From contig OZ059899.1 in assembly GCA_964057225.1 (NCBI GenBank), positions 14,206,501 through 14,270,500 on the forward strand: a stretch of 64,000 bases of DNA, written 5' to 3'. Positions 12,833-24,922 of the stretch are shown piece by piece. This DNA is from Auanema rhodensis (taxonomy: Eukaryota; Nematoda; Chromadorea; Rhabditida; Rhabditidae). The notes below the pieces were generated by a model, which saw nothing but the letters and a program-made list of their open reading frames with translations, was not told the origin of the DNA and searched no databases. Each line of letters begins with the position of its first letter. The first letter of the stretch is position 1. The position numbers and the translations under genes were made by a program.

Positions 12833-13512
12833 TTCCATATTCACAAAAAATAGTTTTTTAAGCGTTTTCATTCAATTTTGATTAAATTTTCTCATCATAA
12901 TAACGTAACTTTGACCATATGTATAAGTAAGAGCTTATTCATTTGATACTAATGAACATCTCCTGAAGACTGACTGACTTCTATCACACATTCATTTACA
13001 ATATAAAAAAAGATTTTCAGGCATTTATCTCTCTGACCACCTAGGCTTGTCTCTCTCTCTCTCTCTCAGTCATCTATTTTCTATCTCATCCTTTTGTGTG
13101 TTGTTTTCTTATAAAATAACTGTATATCTATTCCTCAAAACAGAATATAACCTTAGCTTAAAGGTTTGTTGTAAATTTTTCCATAAAAATGACACAAGAG
13201 AAGTATGTTGTGGAATCGTTGTAATCGTCCATCATCATCAGCTGCTTGCTCTTTTCTCCATTACATACATGTATGAACAGATGGATTCATATACATACAT
13301 GTATCTAGTTAGTCTGTAGAAAAAAAAATAAAAAAAACTCAAAATCGATTTGGTAGTTGTTGATGTTGAGTCTAAATTGATTATGTACTAGTTGAAGTAG
13401 AAGCTTCAAACAGAGTCTTTTGAGAGAGCGAGTAACTGGAAGTCATACAGAGAGACAGTGAAAGAGAACGAGAGAAATGACGAATTGTTGAAGCTTGTTA
13501 CATAACCTTCAG

Positions 13513-13708
13513 ACAATACGTTTTGAATATCAATGAGCAGAAGAAAATATTCCGTCCCTACGATGGTTTTTTCAATTTCAATAGGATTTTCTCTGCTCGC
13601 TCATTCAAATTGGTCTTATACTGCAGCTATAAGCATAATCTTCTGTCTTTACCTTTCACTCAAAATCAAACTGAAAACCTTGATTTAAACAACTTTCCCT
13701 ACTGGTAG
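13513..13708 (+). CDS. Candidate terminal exon, unrecognised protein
   Basis: After an acceptor ACATAACCTTCAG the frame runs in phase (one leading base, then 64 codons) to TAG at 13706. It reads like ordinary soluble protein rather than repeat: QYVLNINEQKKIFRPYDG near the start, KLVLYCSYKHN in the middle and ENLDLNNFPYW at the end. Codon choice is mixed and not dominated by one di- or trinucleotide. No domain was recognised. An upstream exon would have to end with two bases of a codon, and none was identified. A (CT)n tract follows closely downstream. Confidence 0.4.
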
Positions 13709-14295
13709 TTTACATGTTTATCTGGTTCTCTCTCTCTCTCTCTCTCTCTCGTAAGCTTTCCCTTCTCTCAATCTATGCTTGTCTTTCGACGTTTTTATTT
13801 TTCTCTTCTCCCTCTTCCTCATGTCTCCTTTTTGGCGTTCTGAACATAAAAAAATTATTTAAATATTTAATTTTGTTTGAATTGATCCTTTAAAATTTTT
13901 TATTTTTTTTCTATATCCTAACTGAAAGACGAAAAGTCCATCCTATTCAAGCTAGCTAACTTGACTTTTGCTTCGTCATGTCGTCAGCTCAGCGTGGCTT
14001 GTCGGCAAACCACAGCCTGACATCCTCATACCGCCATATTCTTTGATTGTGAAATTGATTACTCGTTTTTTCATCTATTGTTCAGTAGTGTCATCTGTAC
14101 AAACTATTCTGCACTTTTGTGCTCGGCTCTGTCAAAGCTAAGGAAGAACATTCACTAGACTTCAACAGATTCTTTAACACATCATCGAACGATATTTCGA
14201 TAATGAGGGATTGTTAATCATCAAATGTTTCTCTTTTTGCTGCTCGTCCATGATGATCTCTGAAAGCCATGTCATGCCACTCTTCGAATAAGAGC

Positions 14296-14424
14296 ATGCC
14301 ACTGCTACTGCTACTGCTTCTGTTTCTGCTTCTGCTTCTGCTTCTGCTGTTGCTGCTCCAACTACGTAGTCGCTGGTCTGCTAGCTTGGACAACGACGAC
14401 CAGCCAAGACAACGTTCGTCCTAG
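14296..14424 (+). CDS. Leucine-rich 42-codon frame resembling a signal sequence
   Basis: ATG-CCA is followed by a nearly pure run of Leu codons (CTG/CTT/CTA triplets), then a polar stretch (QLRSRWSASLDNDDQPRQRS) and TAG. It looks like a signal peptide plus a short mature region. The Leu run, however, comes from an interrupted CTGCTT triplet repeat, and stretches of this kind appear here outside genes. No flanking exon was identified. It could be the first exon of a secreted precursor or a repeat artefact. Confidence 0.2.
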   Translation: MPLLLLLLLFLLLLLLLLLLLQLRSRWSASLDNDDQPRQRSS

Positions 14425-14851
14425 ACTTATCTCCATAGCCGTGAATGTCTCCGACGTCTATTCTTCCGTGTAAAATCTTATTATCTCAATCCACAACAAC
14501 ATTTTCTTCAATTGCCCCTCTTTATTTTTCTTTTAACATTTCTCTTTGCTTTGCAATTTTTATAGTTAACTATATATATATATATATATAGATATAGATA
14601 TATCTTACGTAATGTATGTATGTATATCCATTTATATATAGTAAATCTATATTATATGCTATAGATTATTTCTTTCCTCTTCTATATTCTCTCTCCTTCC
14701 CTTCCCTCCTCTCCCACCCACCATTCTATCAACACTTCTCTCTATCTGATCGATTAATTAGCATAAAAGCATCACGTAACCATAAATGCATAGTTACAAT
14801 AATCATACACTGATGACAATCATAATGAACAAACTATTCAAATTCAATCAA

Positions 14852-14950
14852 TTTTACGTGACATTTTTCACGTGAAATATATATATCTATCTATTTATGC
14901 TAATTATATGTATCTCATTTTAATTATAAAAAAAAGGATGAATGGTTGCT
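14852..14950 (+). promoter_or_regulatory. ACGT/CGGTTG module, divergent copy B
   Basis: TTTTACGTGA and TTCACGTGAA lie 13 bp apart. The hexamer is TGGTTG at 14943, preceded by GGATGAA. The spacing (73 bp) is longer than in other copies and includes an AT-repeat segment. Confidence 0.35.
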
Positions 14951-15368
14951 ATTAATGATCATGTGCCTACATTTGATTCAATCATGCTATTTCTTTTTTC
15001 CAAGCCACTTCTCTTTCTCTGACTTATTCACCTTCTATCCCTCTCTTCTCTTCCTTTTTTACTTTTTATCTGTACATAAGCTTTGATTTCTTATTCATCT
15101 CTTTTCACACATATATACCTTTAAACACTCAAATGCTTCATGTTGTATGTATCTGCGATGACTTAATTTATGTCTTTAATGGCTTTTCCTTATTTGATAT
15201 TTATCGCAATATATTCAATATTTATTTATATTATATAAATATATACATAACTATATATACTTATTATTATTATATTAATTATATTTAAATATGCAATATT
15301 TTTTTTTGGATTTCTACTTCATATAAATCTCCATCTTTCTCTTTCTCTCTCTTTCTCTCTCTTTCTTT

Positions 15369-15369
15369 A

Positions 15370-15409
<40 letters not shown>

Positions 15410-15526
15410 GTTCAACGACTAACCTTTCACCTTTTACCTCTCAATTGCTTTCACACATCATTCATATATCCATATTCACATTATTGCCTACCTCTCTGTC
15501 TCTCTCTGTCTATTTCTCTCTCTCTA

Positions 15527-15580
<54 letters not shown>

Positions 15581-15754
15581 GGTTTCTCTCTTGCTCCTTC
15601 CACTATCTTTCTTAAATCTATATTCCTCACACCTTCTTTTGTTCAAAAAATTATTTGCCACCTCCATTCTTCAATATTTATTTCTAAGATCAGTTTTTAT
15701 TTATTTTTTTTCATATCGTTAGATCAATGTTATCTATTCACCTTAATCCTGAAT

Positions 15755-15799
<45 letters not shown>
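15369..15799 (+). repeat. Cluster of three (CT)n arrays
   Basis: CT arrays at about 15370-15407, 15529-15575 and 15758-15799, separated by unique pyrimidine-rich DNA. Confidence 0.95.
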
Positions 15800-15801
<2 letters not shown>

Positions 15802-16568
15802 TCTCTCTCTATCCATTACTTACTTATTCATCTATACTTTCTATCCAAATTCTCTAAAAACTTTGAGCCGTAATTTGATTGTTTCCTCTCTTCCTGTCTA
15901 CTTACCTCGATTTTTTTAGATAACAAAAGGTTCTCAACGAACTTGCTGTTATGTGTCTTCTTTCATTCACCCCCTCTCTCCTCCCAGCTACTTACTCTCT
16001 TCATTCATTCAGCTTTAGAACTTTCTGAATCAAAAGTTCATACAAGTAGAAAGAATAGTTTTATCTTAATTTCCCAAATAATTCTCTTATATTTCGACTG
16101 TTTATACTATATGTGATATACGGATGAAGCAGAGAGATAAGATATACGATTATCTTTTCTTCTCAAACTATCACTTAAAACTAATTATTTTATTATTTAA
16201 ATTCTTTGTTTTATGCTCTCACTACATGTAACTATAACTAACTATGCGTAGTATACGAACTCCCGTCCCTCCTCTTTGGTCCTCCCTCACCTCCTCCTCC
16301 TCCTGCTAGACACACGTTGAGAATACGGATATCCGTCTGTGAAAATTTTTCATTTTCTATCCAATGTTTTAGTAACTTTTTATATATTTTTTCATATTTT
16401 AAGTATATATATACATGTTAGATATAGTTTATTTAATTTTATAGTAAACCATACATCACCAATTCAGGTTAATGGAAATAGCAGGTCGAGCATATCCGTT
16501 CAACCTTCTCTCCCAATACTCATCCAGCTGGTAGAAAAAGAGCAAAAAAAGAAAGAGGAGTTTTAACA

Positions 16569-16586
16569 TCTCTCTCTCTCTTTCTT

Positions 16587-16668
<82 letters not shown>

Positions 16669-16700
16669 CCCCTTTCTCTTCTTCTTCTTCTTCTTCTCTT
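16569..16700 (+). repeat. Long (CT)n array followed by (CTT)n
   Basis: One of the longest dinucleotide arrays in the window: over 40 CT units, then CTT units. The minus-strand Arg/Glu-rich open frames here are translations of this repeat. Confidence 0.97.
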
Positions 16701-18385
16701 GCTTTCTCTTCATCTTTCTCTAACATGTTTTCCTATATTAGGTTGTCCTTTGCCTCTCTGTATGCATGACGATGTTTCTCATTTCTCTGCCTCACCTGGT
16801 CAGCCGTAGCTTTAACTCTCAGACATTCGCCGGCAATTCACAACTACTTTATTATTCTGACTGAAAGCAATGTCAATCTACACTCTCGTCACCCTTCCCA
16901 CCCTGACTCATGCTTATCCTTCTCCAGAGCAATTCTCTTATTAGCCATTCTCTTTCTCTCAAACCCTCTCTTTACCTCTCTCTCTCATGTCTCTCTCTCT
17001 CTCTCTATCATTTGCTTCTGTATGAGCAATTTTTCCTTTTTCCTTCATCGTATTTTAATTCCCAAAAGACTTTTCAGAAACATACGCTTAAATTGTTTTG
17101 TGATTTTCACAAAATAGTTAATTTTTATTTTTTGAAATAACATATAGTTAAATATTAAACTATTTATTTTTATTCTTAATTTCCTATGGCTTCAATCAAA
17201 ATGTTTTGAAATCTTTCGCTCATATCCATTTTTGCTTCTGTTCCCTATTCTCTCTCTCCCTCTCTCTCCCTCTCTCTCTATATTTCCTTTTCTTTTCTCT
17301 CTATAATACAAATTCTTCTCTTCTTTTTAATCTTATCTCATGATTATCTCATAAAATACAAGAACAATTTGTGAATTTTGTTATTAAAAACCATGTTTGG
17401 TTGAAGCCGTACTTCAGAGAATTTGCCATTCAGTTTTTGCTTTTAATCTCATTTCACGACACTTTGCTATCTATAATCATATTCAATAATTAGCTTTCAT
17501 GATACAAACATTGAAATTTGTAGATTTTTTCTTATGGAAAATGAAAATTTTTCTTTTTTTTTTGCTGAAATGCAAACGTTCTGGATTCACGTTAGCGTCT
17601 AATTCAACCTTATTCCCAACATAAGTTTGAGTTGATTATTCTTTCTCGTTATACTATGTAATATATAGTTATATACATTTATATATGAATTTTTAAAAAG
17701 AAAAAAGAAAAGAAAAATATACACATATTTCCTTTAAAAATGTTGGAAAAGGAGATTTCTTGTTATTGTTTGAAAATAATTAATTTATCCTAGTTTTGAT
17801 GAATGAGCAAGAAAGGCTGAGCTCAAAACGAAGCATTTTTCTAAAGTAATGTCATTGAAAACTTTAAAGAAAAAACAGGAGAACATCATAGAGAGAGAGA
17901 AAGAGCGAGAGATTGAAAGAGAGAGAAAGAAAGAAAGAGAGAGAGAAGAATTAAACTATATTGTTATATTCAAGAATTCATAATAGAAGACGAAGTATCA
18001 ATTTCGAAACTAAATGAAGTTGTTTGTCTTTGGAATAATTGCTTAATTCTTCTTCTCATTATCATAATTTAGTTACTAACCATCTATTACTTGCACAAGT
18101 TTTTATTTCTGAACTTAATTCTATATGATATTATATAAAATATATTAATCTATTTAAATATTATTCAACTATTTTATTCTTTTTCTCTCTATTAACCTTA
18201 TATTTCATTTTCTTATCACTTAACACAACCTTCTATCCATCTGCTTTACTAAAGCTTGTCTATGGTTAACAGAGCTTCAATACATAATATATGAATAAAC
18301 TATATGTTTATAGTTAAGTATTTAACTATTATTTCTAAAATTAATCTTTACTCATTAGCTACTACTTATTTCTTAATTCACTTAG

Positions 18386-18455
18386 ATGTTATACTCGATT
18401 TGAGCTTTGTTGAACCTACTATAGTACCTATAACTCAAGTTTATACAAGTTTTAG
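18386..18455 (+). CDS. Candidate internal exon, unrecognised
   Basis: Between a good acceptor (CTTAATTCACTTAG) and a consensus-like donor (AG|GTAAGA) lies a 70-bp frame reading VILDLSFVEPTIVPITQVYT. The following 150 bp can also be read in another frame (KEQYATNLKAITRPDAIAQY, then a TAG, then VLALEATIDQCHQHDYH), so this may be a decayed coding region rather than a working exon. No family was recognised. Confidence 0.28.
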
Positions 18456-18660
18456 GTAAGAGGAAAAGCCGCACAATGTATAGAACTAGTAAAGAACAAT
18501 ACGCTACTAACTTAAAAGCAATAACTCGACCTGATGCAATAGCTCAATATTAGGTTCTTGCACTGGAAGCAACTATTGATCAATGCCATCAGCATGATTA
18601 TCACTAATTTTATAAGCTTCCGACAACGATTTATCTTTTACCATTTTATTTCTTAAATAT

Positions 18661-18663
<3 letters not shown>

Positions 18664-18723
<60 letters not shown>
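18664..18723 (+). repeat. (CT)n microsatellite
   Basis: About 26 CT units with a TTTCT interruption. Confidence 0.97.
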
Positions 18724-18725
<2 letters not shown>

Positions 18726-19243
18726 CTGTTCTTTATGTACATTCTATTCAATCTACCTATAAATCAATCATACGGACTTTTGCAAAGGGGTTAATTCCAA
18801 ATATTTTCAAATTTACTCTCTTTAAATCTCAAAATTCTGAATATTTTTTCCGTCAAAAAGCGTTAATAATAGGTTGAAATGGAATGTAAACTGTCAAAAA
18901 ATGCCAATACATTCCGCAGATCTCATGGTCAGCTAGTTTTCTCCTTCATATTTAACGTCAACATATACTTCTATACTATATAATGTTATAATATTGTTAT
19001 ATTTATAGTATATAGTATAGTATATTTGAACTTTTAGTTTTTATTATCTTAACCTACCTCTCTCTCTCTTCAATTTATCAAATCATTGAATGCCAATTGC
19101 TCCTACACCTGTATACCCACACTCAAACGTTCTTTGGTTTTTTTTTGTTGCTTTGCCAGAAAAAAAACCATTTGGAAAAGCACAACAACAACAAGCTTTC
19201 ATCAATACCAACATCCAGCTCATCCTTGAATTCTCATACTTCC

Positions 19244-19245
<2 letters not shown>

Positions 19246-19321
<76 letters not shown>
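19246..19321 (+). repeat. Long (CT)n microsatellite
   Basis: About 37 CT units without clear interruption. It accounts for the two overlapping Leu/Ser-rich frames across it. Confidence 0.97.
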
Positions 19322-21467
19322 ATCTATCTATCTACTATACTGTATTTCTTAAAACTTTCTATCAATTTCATCTCATTATTCACATGTTTTGTCTTAAAAT
19401 TTTCATATTTTACAGAATTTCTACGATTGCTATTTGGTGTATGAACATCAGAAGAATGTGTTGTTGAATGACACACACACAGACACACCAACTTTTCATC
19501 TAAAACCTCAACAACTACAGCATATTCAACAGCTTACAGCTTGATTTAACATTAATCAGCTGAAGATCATAACTGAATACATGAGAATCATATTTTTTTG
19601 GTAAAAAAATGAGCAAAAATGCTCATCGTCTCTCATGAATTATATTTCATTTCTCATCTATCCATACACATCTTGACATCTATTTATATTTATTTGTATA
19701 TTTTTTTGCAAATATAAATACTACACTGGTTAGATATGTATAGGCATTGGCTATCTAACGAGCAATAAAAAGCGACTGACATGGATTTTTACCACAATGC
19801 CGCACCCACACAAGCTTGTAGCAGGACTTGCTCCTTGGCCCTTCCTCCCCCCCCCCTAACACCACACAAAAAATCGCTACAACTGCACTTCAGACAAAAA
19901 GAAAAAAAAGTTTTTTTGTCTAATCTTTTCAACTTGGAATGCCTTTATTCATTTAACGTTATATTGTTTATTAGATATAACATGGGAATAACATCATATC
20001 TTTACTCATACTACTACCGTAGCATTTTGTTTCAAACGTTTTCAAGTTTCTTCACAAAAATGGAAGAAAGTTTGAGAAAGAAGAAGGTCAACTATGAACA
20101 GAATAAGCGAATAAGCAATTGAATGCAATTTTGCAAAAAAGAAAGTTAAATATAAATTGAAAACGTCATTTCTATTTTCGGATATAAGGCCTCCAGTTAT
20201 CCACATATTTCACTGATTTCTTCAAATTTTTCATTTCATCATCTGACATTCAATATTTCTACCTGTTGTCGTTTCTCACAATTTATAGGCTTGATCTATT
20301 CAGTCTCATTCTTTACCTCTTTCCGTCTTCTTTTCTCTCTCTCTCTCTCTCTCTCTCCCTCTCTCCCTCTCTCTATCTTTATCTCTATCTATCTCTCTCT
20401 ATCTTTTGCCTACAATTTTTTCCCTTTAATTCGTATAAATATGATGTGGAATGATTATAAAAAATAATATTTATATATATATAAATAGATTTTATTTACT
20501 TCAAAATCTTTCTTATATTAAATCTAAATTATATGATATAGTATAGAGACATTTTTACTTTATTCAATGCTCTCTTTTCATTCTCTTTCCTCTTCCTCAA
20601 CCTCACAAACTTGTCCAGCTTATGCTCAAGCATTTTTTTGTATATATTTTCTTATTCATTTGTCTATTTTTTTTTGAATATGAAGAAATTCAACGGTTGA
20701 TGACAATGACATGGACACTAGTGCTGCCTCCATCATCATCAACGTCATCATCATCACCATCGTTAGTATCAGCATCAGCATCATCATCAGTATTCATCTT
20801 CTTCATCATTTTACTATTTTTATTGATTTTTTAAATATTTATTTATTATTTTTTTATATTATATACATACATATAGTAAGATTTATATCCTCAATCGATG
20901 TTATGATGATCGTTTGTCTGTCACATATGCTACTTGATTGAAGTCTCAACAACTTTAATTTGAGCTTTTCTCCCCTATTTCTTCAATATGTCATGAATCA
21001 GTTTCTTTTAAGCAATTGATACATTTTGAGTTTCAACCAAAGCTACTCCTACTACTGCTGTTGCCAAATCACAGCTTACTTGGTGTTTTTCGTGTAATAT
21101 TTGATTTTTGAAAACTTTTTTTTTTTGAAACAAAATGAAACTGGAACTAAACAGGGTGGCAACGGAAAAAAGAAAGAGGAAGAGAGCGAGGGAGAGATTG
21201 AGAGAGAGAGAGAGAGAGTAAGGTAGGTAGAGAGCAAGAACATATTAGGAAATACCTAGCTCCTGTTGGCTGCAGCTTACGCTGAATGATGAATGTTTGA
21301 CCGATTACGGGTGATCGCATGATTTCCTCAAATTTCGGTATAAATGATGGGAATGAGAGCTTTAGTCTGTCAATGAATAGGCATATATAGCGTTATTCAC
21401 TATATTACTTGGAAGCTTTGAAGGAAAAAGCAAAACCTGTCGTCGTCTTTTCTGCTTCTTTGTCACT

Positions 21468-21726
21468 CTAACGATTAGCTCGCTCTTTCTGGTCGTATAA
21501 CTCCAACTTCAGCTCTCTAACTTCACCTTCTTCCTTTCTCGATTTTCCTTCCTCATTTTCAAAACCCGCTTGCTGGCCATCGTCCGAGCTGATGCTACTG
21601 CTTGCTGTACTAGACTAACATCTTATTTGGGTCACCAGAATCTATCCGAATACTAATGCCATCTGGATCTACTACACCTTCAGTCTCAGCTGGGTAGTCC
21701 TTTTCACTCCTATCACCTACCCGCCT
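21468..21726 (-). CDS. Candidate minus-strand terminal exon readable in two successive frames
   Basis: On the minus strand, after an acceptor CATCAATAG, 37 codons read RRVGDRSEKDYPAETEGVVD, PDGISIRIDSGDPNKML. This frame then gives Val and a TAG. One base further on, a second frame runs 48 codons (SSTASSSISSDDGQQAGFEN, then an acidic, probably helical tail ending LYDQKERANR) to TAG. Both halves look like hydrophilic, acidic cytoplasmic protein, and plus-strand readings look less coding. The protein may end naturally at KMLV, a PDZ-ligand-like C-terminus. Alternatively, a one-base shift at 21615 (mutation or assembly error) may have split a longer tail. The gap is too short for an intron. Family unknown. 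Confidence 0.45.
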
Positions 21727-22060
21727 CTATTGATGAATGCCTAACAGCCATAAGCTGTAAGATTTGATATAAAACAGATCTTCTTTAAACTTTCAGCCAA
21801 TGTTTTATGAAAAAAATAAATTAATTGGGCTGATTCCATTACTCCGCACCCCCCCCCCCCATCTCTTTCTCAACGTATCTTCCTTCCTTCATCTTTGTGC
21901 TTGTCCTTCTTACTTCAGACTACTTTAGACTTCACCTTTTCATATACTCTCGAAACCCTTACACACAGACTCATAGCAAGAACATATATGCAGGTATTTA
22001 AGATATGTGCTTCCTAATTTCCTAAACATAGCACGCACACATACATCACATACAGCTTGC

Positions 22061-22288
22061 TCTATAATGCTTGAGATATCAAGTGATATCAAACGCAAAA
22101 GCCAAGCAAAAGCTGTTCATAGGAAGTGCCAAATGTCACATGTCACTTTTTCTCTCTTTATCACTCTTCTTCACCTCTCCCTCTCTCTCTATTCTATTCC
22201 ATCTTTACTTCTTGCTCTCTTTCAAAAACCTTCTTGTTATATTAATGTCATGTTAATACGTGTTAAGGTACAATCCAATCTCACATAA
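22061..22288 (+). CDS. Possible exon with start codon, unrecognised
   Basis: After an acceptor ACATCACATACAG, an in-frame ATG lies about ten bases downstream. The frame begins MLEISSDIKRKSQAKAVHRK, a basic, helical-looking sequence. It later becomes Leu/Ser-rich where it enters CT-rich DNA, so only the first 30 or so codons look genuine. No donor was chosen. Confidence 0.22.
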   Translation, partial: SIMLEISSDIKRKSQAKAVHRKCQMSHVTFSLFITLLHLSLSLYSIPSLLLALFQKPSCYINVMLIRVKVQSNLT

Positions 22289-22769
22289 TGTCTTCTTCAT
22301 TTCCAAAATTTCTTCAAAACATCCTTAGATTCCTTTTCTCTTCACTCAGTTTAGTTGTGGTGTATGTGCCAATTGTTTGCCTATCTGTTTCTCTTCTTCT
22401 CTCTCTCTCTCTCTCTCCTTCTCTCTATGATTCAAAATCCAACAGCAGCAGTTGGCTATTCCGGAGATTTCTGCCTTACGAATAGTCTTTAAAGAACTTA
22501 CAGGCTTTTGTTATTTTTCTTTTCTCTGTTCTCGCTCTTACTCTCTCAGGTTCTCTCTCTCTCTATAGCTGTTTTTTCTGTTTTTCTCTTCATTTCCCTC
22601 TTAATTTATTTCTCCATATATCTATTTCTCCAGATTAATTATCATGTTTTGTTCAGATATTAACAATCTTTCGTTTTTTTTCCAATAATCACTTGTTCGT
22701 TATCATCTAAAATCATTTCATTCAAATTATACTAATTATATAAATTTAAATATTATTTTTCGCGCCAGA

Positions 22770-22836
22770 ACGTTCACGTATATCTTTGAAACAAACTGCA
22801 TTCATAATTATGCTTGTGGACGTGTTAAGCGGTTGT

Positions 22837-22837
<1 letters not shown>
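22770..22837 (+). promoter_or_regulatory. ACGT/CGGTTG module, copy H
   Basis: GAACGTTCACGTA at 22768-22780 places ACGT 54 and 60 bp before CGGTTG at 22830. A third GACGTG lies only 10 bp upstream of the hexamer. A long CT array begins immediately after the hexamer. Confidence 0.5.

Positions 22838-22888
<51 letters not shown>
22838..22888 (+). repeat. (CT)n microsatellite abutting module copy H
   Basis: About 25 CT units start two bases after CGGTTG. Confidence 0.97.
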
Positions 22889-22891
<3 letters not shown>

Positions 22892-23922
22892 AACTTACAT
22901 CTTCACCCCTTACCTCACACCATATCCTGTTTCGTGATCTTCGCACATCTTACCGTTGTTCCTTTCATAATGAGCATCTTCTCCAGCTACTTCCATATAA
23001 TCATTACTAATTATGCTTTATATAATATAAATATGTTAATCATTTACAGTATTCATGTCAATAACATGCTCTTCATACTCTATCCATATCTCCTCATCTT
23101 CACACTATTTGAGAAGATTCCGTCGGCCCATCAATCATTTGGCTCTTCAAATCTTATGTTCTGCCTTCCACATCATTTGTACCTAACTAGCATACCTGTC
23201 TCTTCTCTCATCTCCTATCTTTTTATTGTTTTACATCTTGATGAGCTTAAAAAGCCAGAAAAGAAGATATATAATGAGAAGAAAGTCAATCATTTAACAA
23301 TTCTTCCTTATATAACTATATATTTCATGTCATCTCATGTCAATCAGTATCTTCATCTTCTTCCAATCCACCTAGTTTCAAAACAAAATATTTTCTTTTT
23401 CTCTATACTACCTCACTGATTAACATTATATCACATGAGAAGAAGCTTGTTCATCCTGTTGTCATTTCTTCACAATATTTGTAATTAGCCCTTCGCCTCT
23501 ACCTCTAGTGTCCACAACCTTTCCCCCTCTCTCTTTTTCTCTTTATCTCTATCTCTCTCCCTCTCTCTCAGTTTCTCTCTCTCTCATCTCTCTTACATAC
23601 ACACAAACACACCTCTTCCTAAGTCTCATACTTATTGCCTTCGCCTTACGAATTCTACCTCATCTGTCGTCAGCTACAACACAGAATTTTTTTCTCGGAT
23701 TTTCTCAGATGCATTTCAATTACTTTTTTTTCAAATTACCCTTGTATTAATATTCTATTTAACTTCTACGTATTCTAATTATACAAACTATAATAAACTA
23801 AATATTACATGTTTCCTGAATATTCAATATGAAATGAAACCCAACTCGTACTTTGACAGTAAAAAAGACAAACCTAATTGGTCTATTGAAGAGGGCATAA
23901 AAGACTTGTTGTTTTCTTTCAG

Positions 23923-24060
23923 TTTTTTTTCTGGCTTGAGCTGAACATGAAGCCACTTGATGGTCCTATTATCAAGTATCGTAATTACATTCAATTTTGA
24001 ACCGGAAAATGCATCAGATGCGGAAATGAGGGTCAGGGATTCCGTAAGATTCAAGAAGAA
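23923..24060 (+). CDS. Candidate exon upstream of the Ig exon, frame-shifted
   Basis: After a strong acceptor (TTGTTTTCTTTCAG) the frame reads FFFWLELNMKPLDGPIIKYR, NYIQF and then meets TGA inside a TTTT run. One base on, the neighbouring frame continues FEPENASDAEMRVRDSVRFK up to a consensus donor (AA|GTAAGA at 24061). The donor phase (two bases left) fits the acceptor of the Ig exon at 24178. The T homopolymer at the switch suggests either a disabling indel or an assembly error. A minus-strand open frame (23824-24054) covers the same DNA, so strand assignment depends on the Ig neighbour. Confidence 0.35.
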
Positions 24061-24177
24061 GTAAGAGAAATGAAAGATAGAGAGAATGAGAAATCAGTCA
24101 AACAGAGAGAGAGAGAACGAGAATAGAATGCAGAGGATGGTTACCACATTGATATAACCATAAACATTCTACTTTAG

Positions 24178-24322
24178 TGACCATGATGTGAACACATCAG
24201 AGCAATAGTATAAGCTGATCCATGCAAAGCATAGTGACACTGGAGAGTATACATGTATTGCTGTGACAGTAGATGACCCCCTGAGGGCATATTATGTCAT
24301 TATAAAGCCAACTGATTGCTAG
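24178..24322 (+). CDS. Immunoglobulin (I-set-like) domain exon, C-terminal part
   Basis: The frame YKLIHAKHSDTGEYTCIAVT followed by VDDPLRAYYVIIKPTDC carries the diagnostic F-strand motif DxGxYxCxA of immunoglobulin domains, preceded by a typical E-strand (YKLIHA). It ends at TAG 24320. Two starts are possible. An acceptor CTACTTTAG (exon from 24178) fits the phase of the 23923-24060 piece, but CAA-TAG then interrupts the frame at 24206. Alternatively that TAG is itself the acceptor and the exon begins at 24209. I-set domains occur in cell-adhesion receptors and in giant muscle proteins, and the fragment is too short to choose between them. The first reading implies a pseudogene or sequence error; the second need not. 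Confidence 0.65.
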
Positions 24323-24599
24323 AAAAATCTCAGTTCTGTTAATGTGTGGTTTGGTTGGCACCTCACAATGACATTCTGCTTGTCAATATATTTGAAAGAT
24401 AGTTACATATGTATTGATTGCATTTCTTATCCATCTGTAATGATTGAAGCATAAGAGACAGACAGAGCAACAGACAGGAAACAGAGCAAGAAGAGATAGA
24501 GAAAGAACTTGGAGTAAAGAGTTGAAAGAGATATCGAGAAACTTTGTTTTGTACAGGATGAACAAGTAATTTCAAGAAAAATATGATGAATAAGGAACA

Positions 24600-24850
24600 T
24601 TGAGAGTGAGAGAGAGAGAGTGAAAGAGAGAGAGAGAAAGTGAAAGAGAGAGAGAGAGAGAGAAAGAGAGATAAACAACAAACCTGGATGAGTTCAGCAG
24701 GTAAACTAGAAAAGAAAGGCAAGTTTTCAGTTTACATGATGATTGAATACACTTAAACCTCCATTGTTTCTTAAATTATGTTCTTTTACCTATTTCATTT
24801 TCTTTTACAAGTAAAATGATAGATTATTTGAAAGTTACAAGAAATTAAAA

Positions 24851-24920
<70 letters not shown>

Positions 24921-24922
24921 AT
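24600..24922 (+). repeat. Two (GA)n arrays
   Basis: GA arrays at about 24600-24670 and 24854-24922, separated by unique AT-rich DNA. Arg/Glu-rich or Leu/Ser-rich frames in both orientations are their translations. Confidence 0.96.

Noticed and set aside
16456-16726. Minus-strand Arg/Glu-rich frames resembling SR proteins
   Set aside because: They are the GA complement of a CT array and lack RNA-binding domain sequence.
22835-23419. 194-codon frame starting in a CT array
   Set aside because: It begins as Leu-Ser repeats from the microsatellite and continues as AT-rich hydrophobic sequence without recognisable features.
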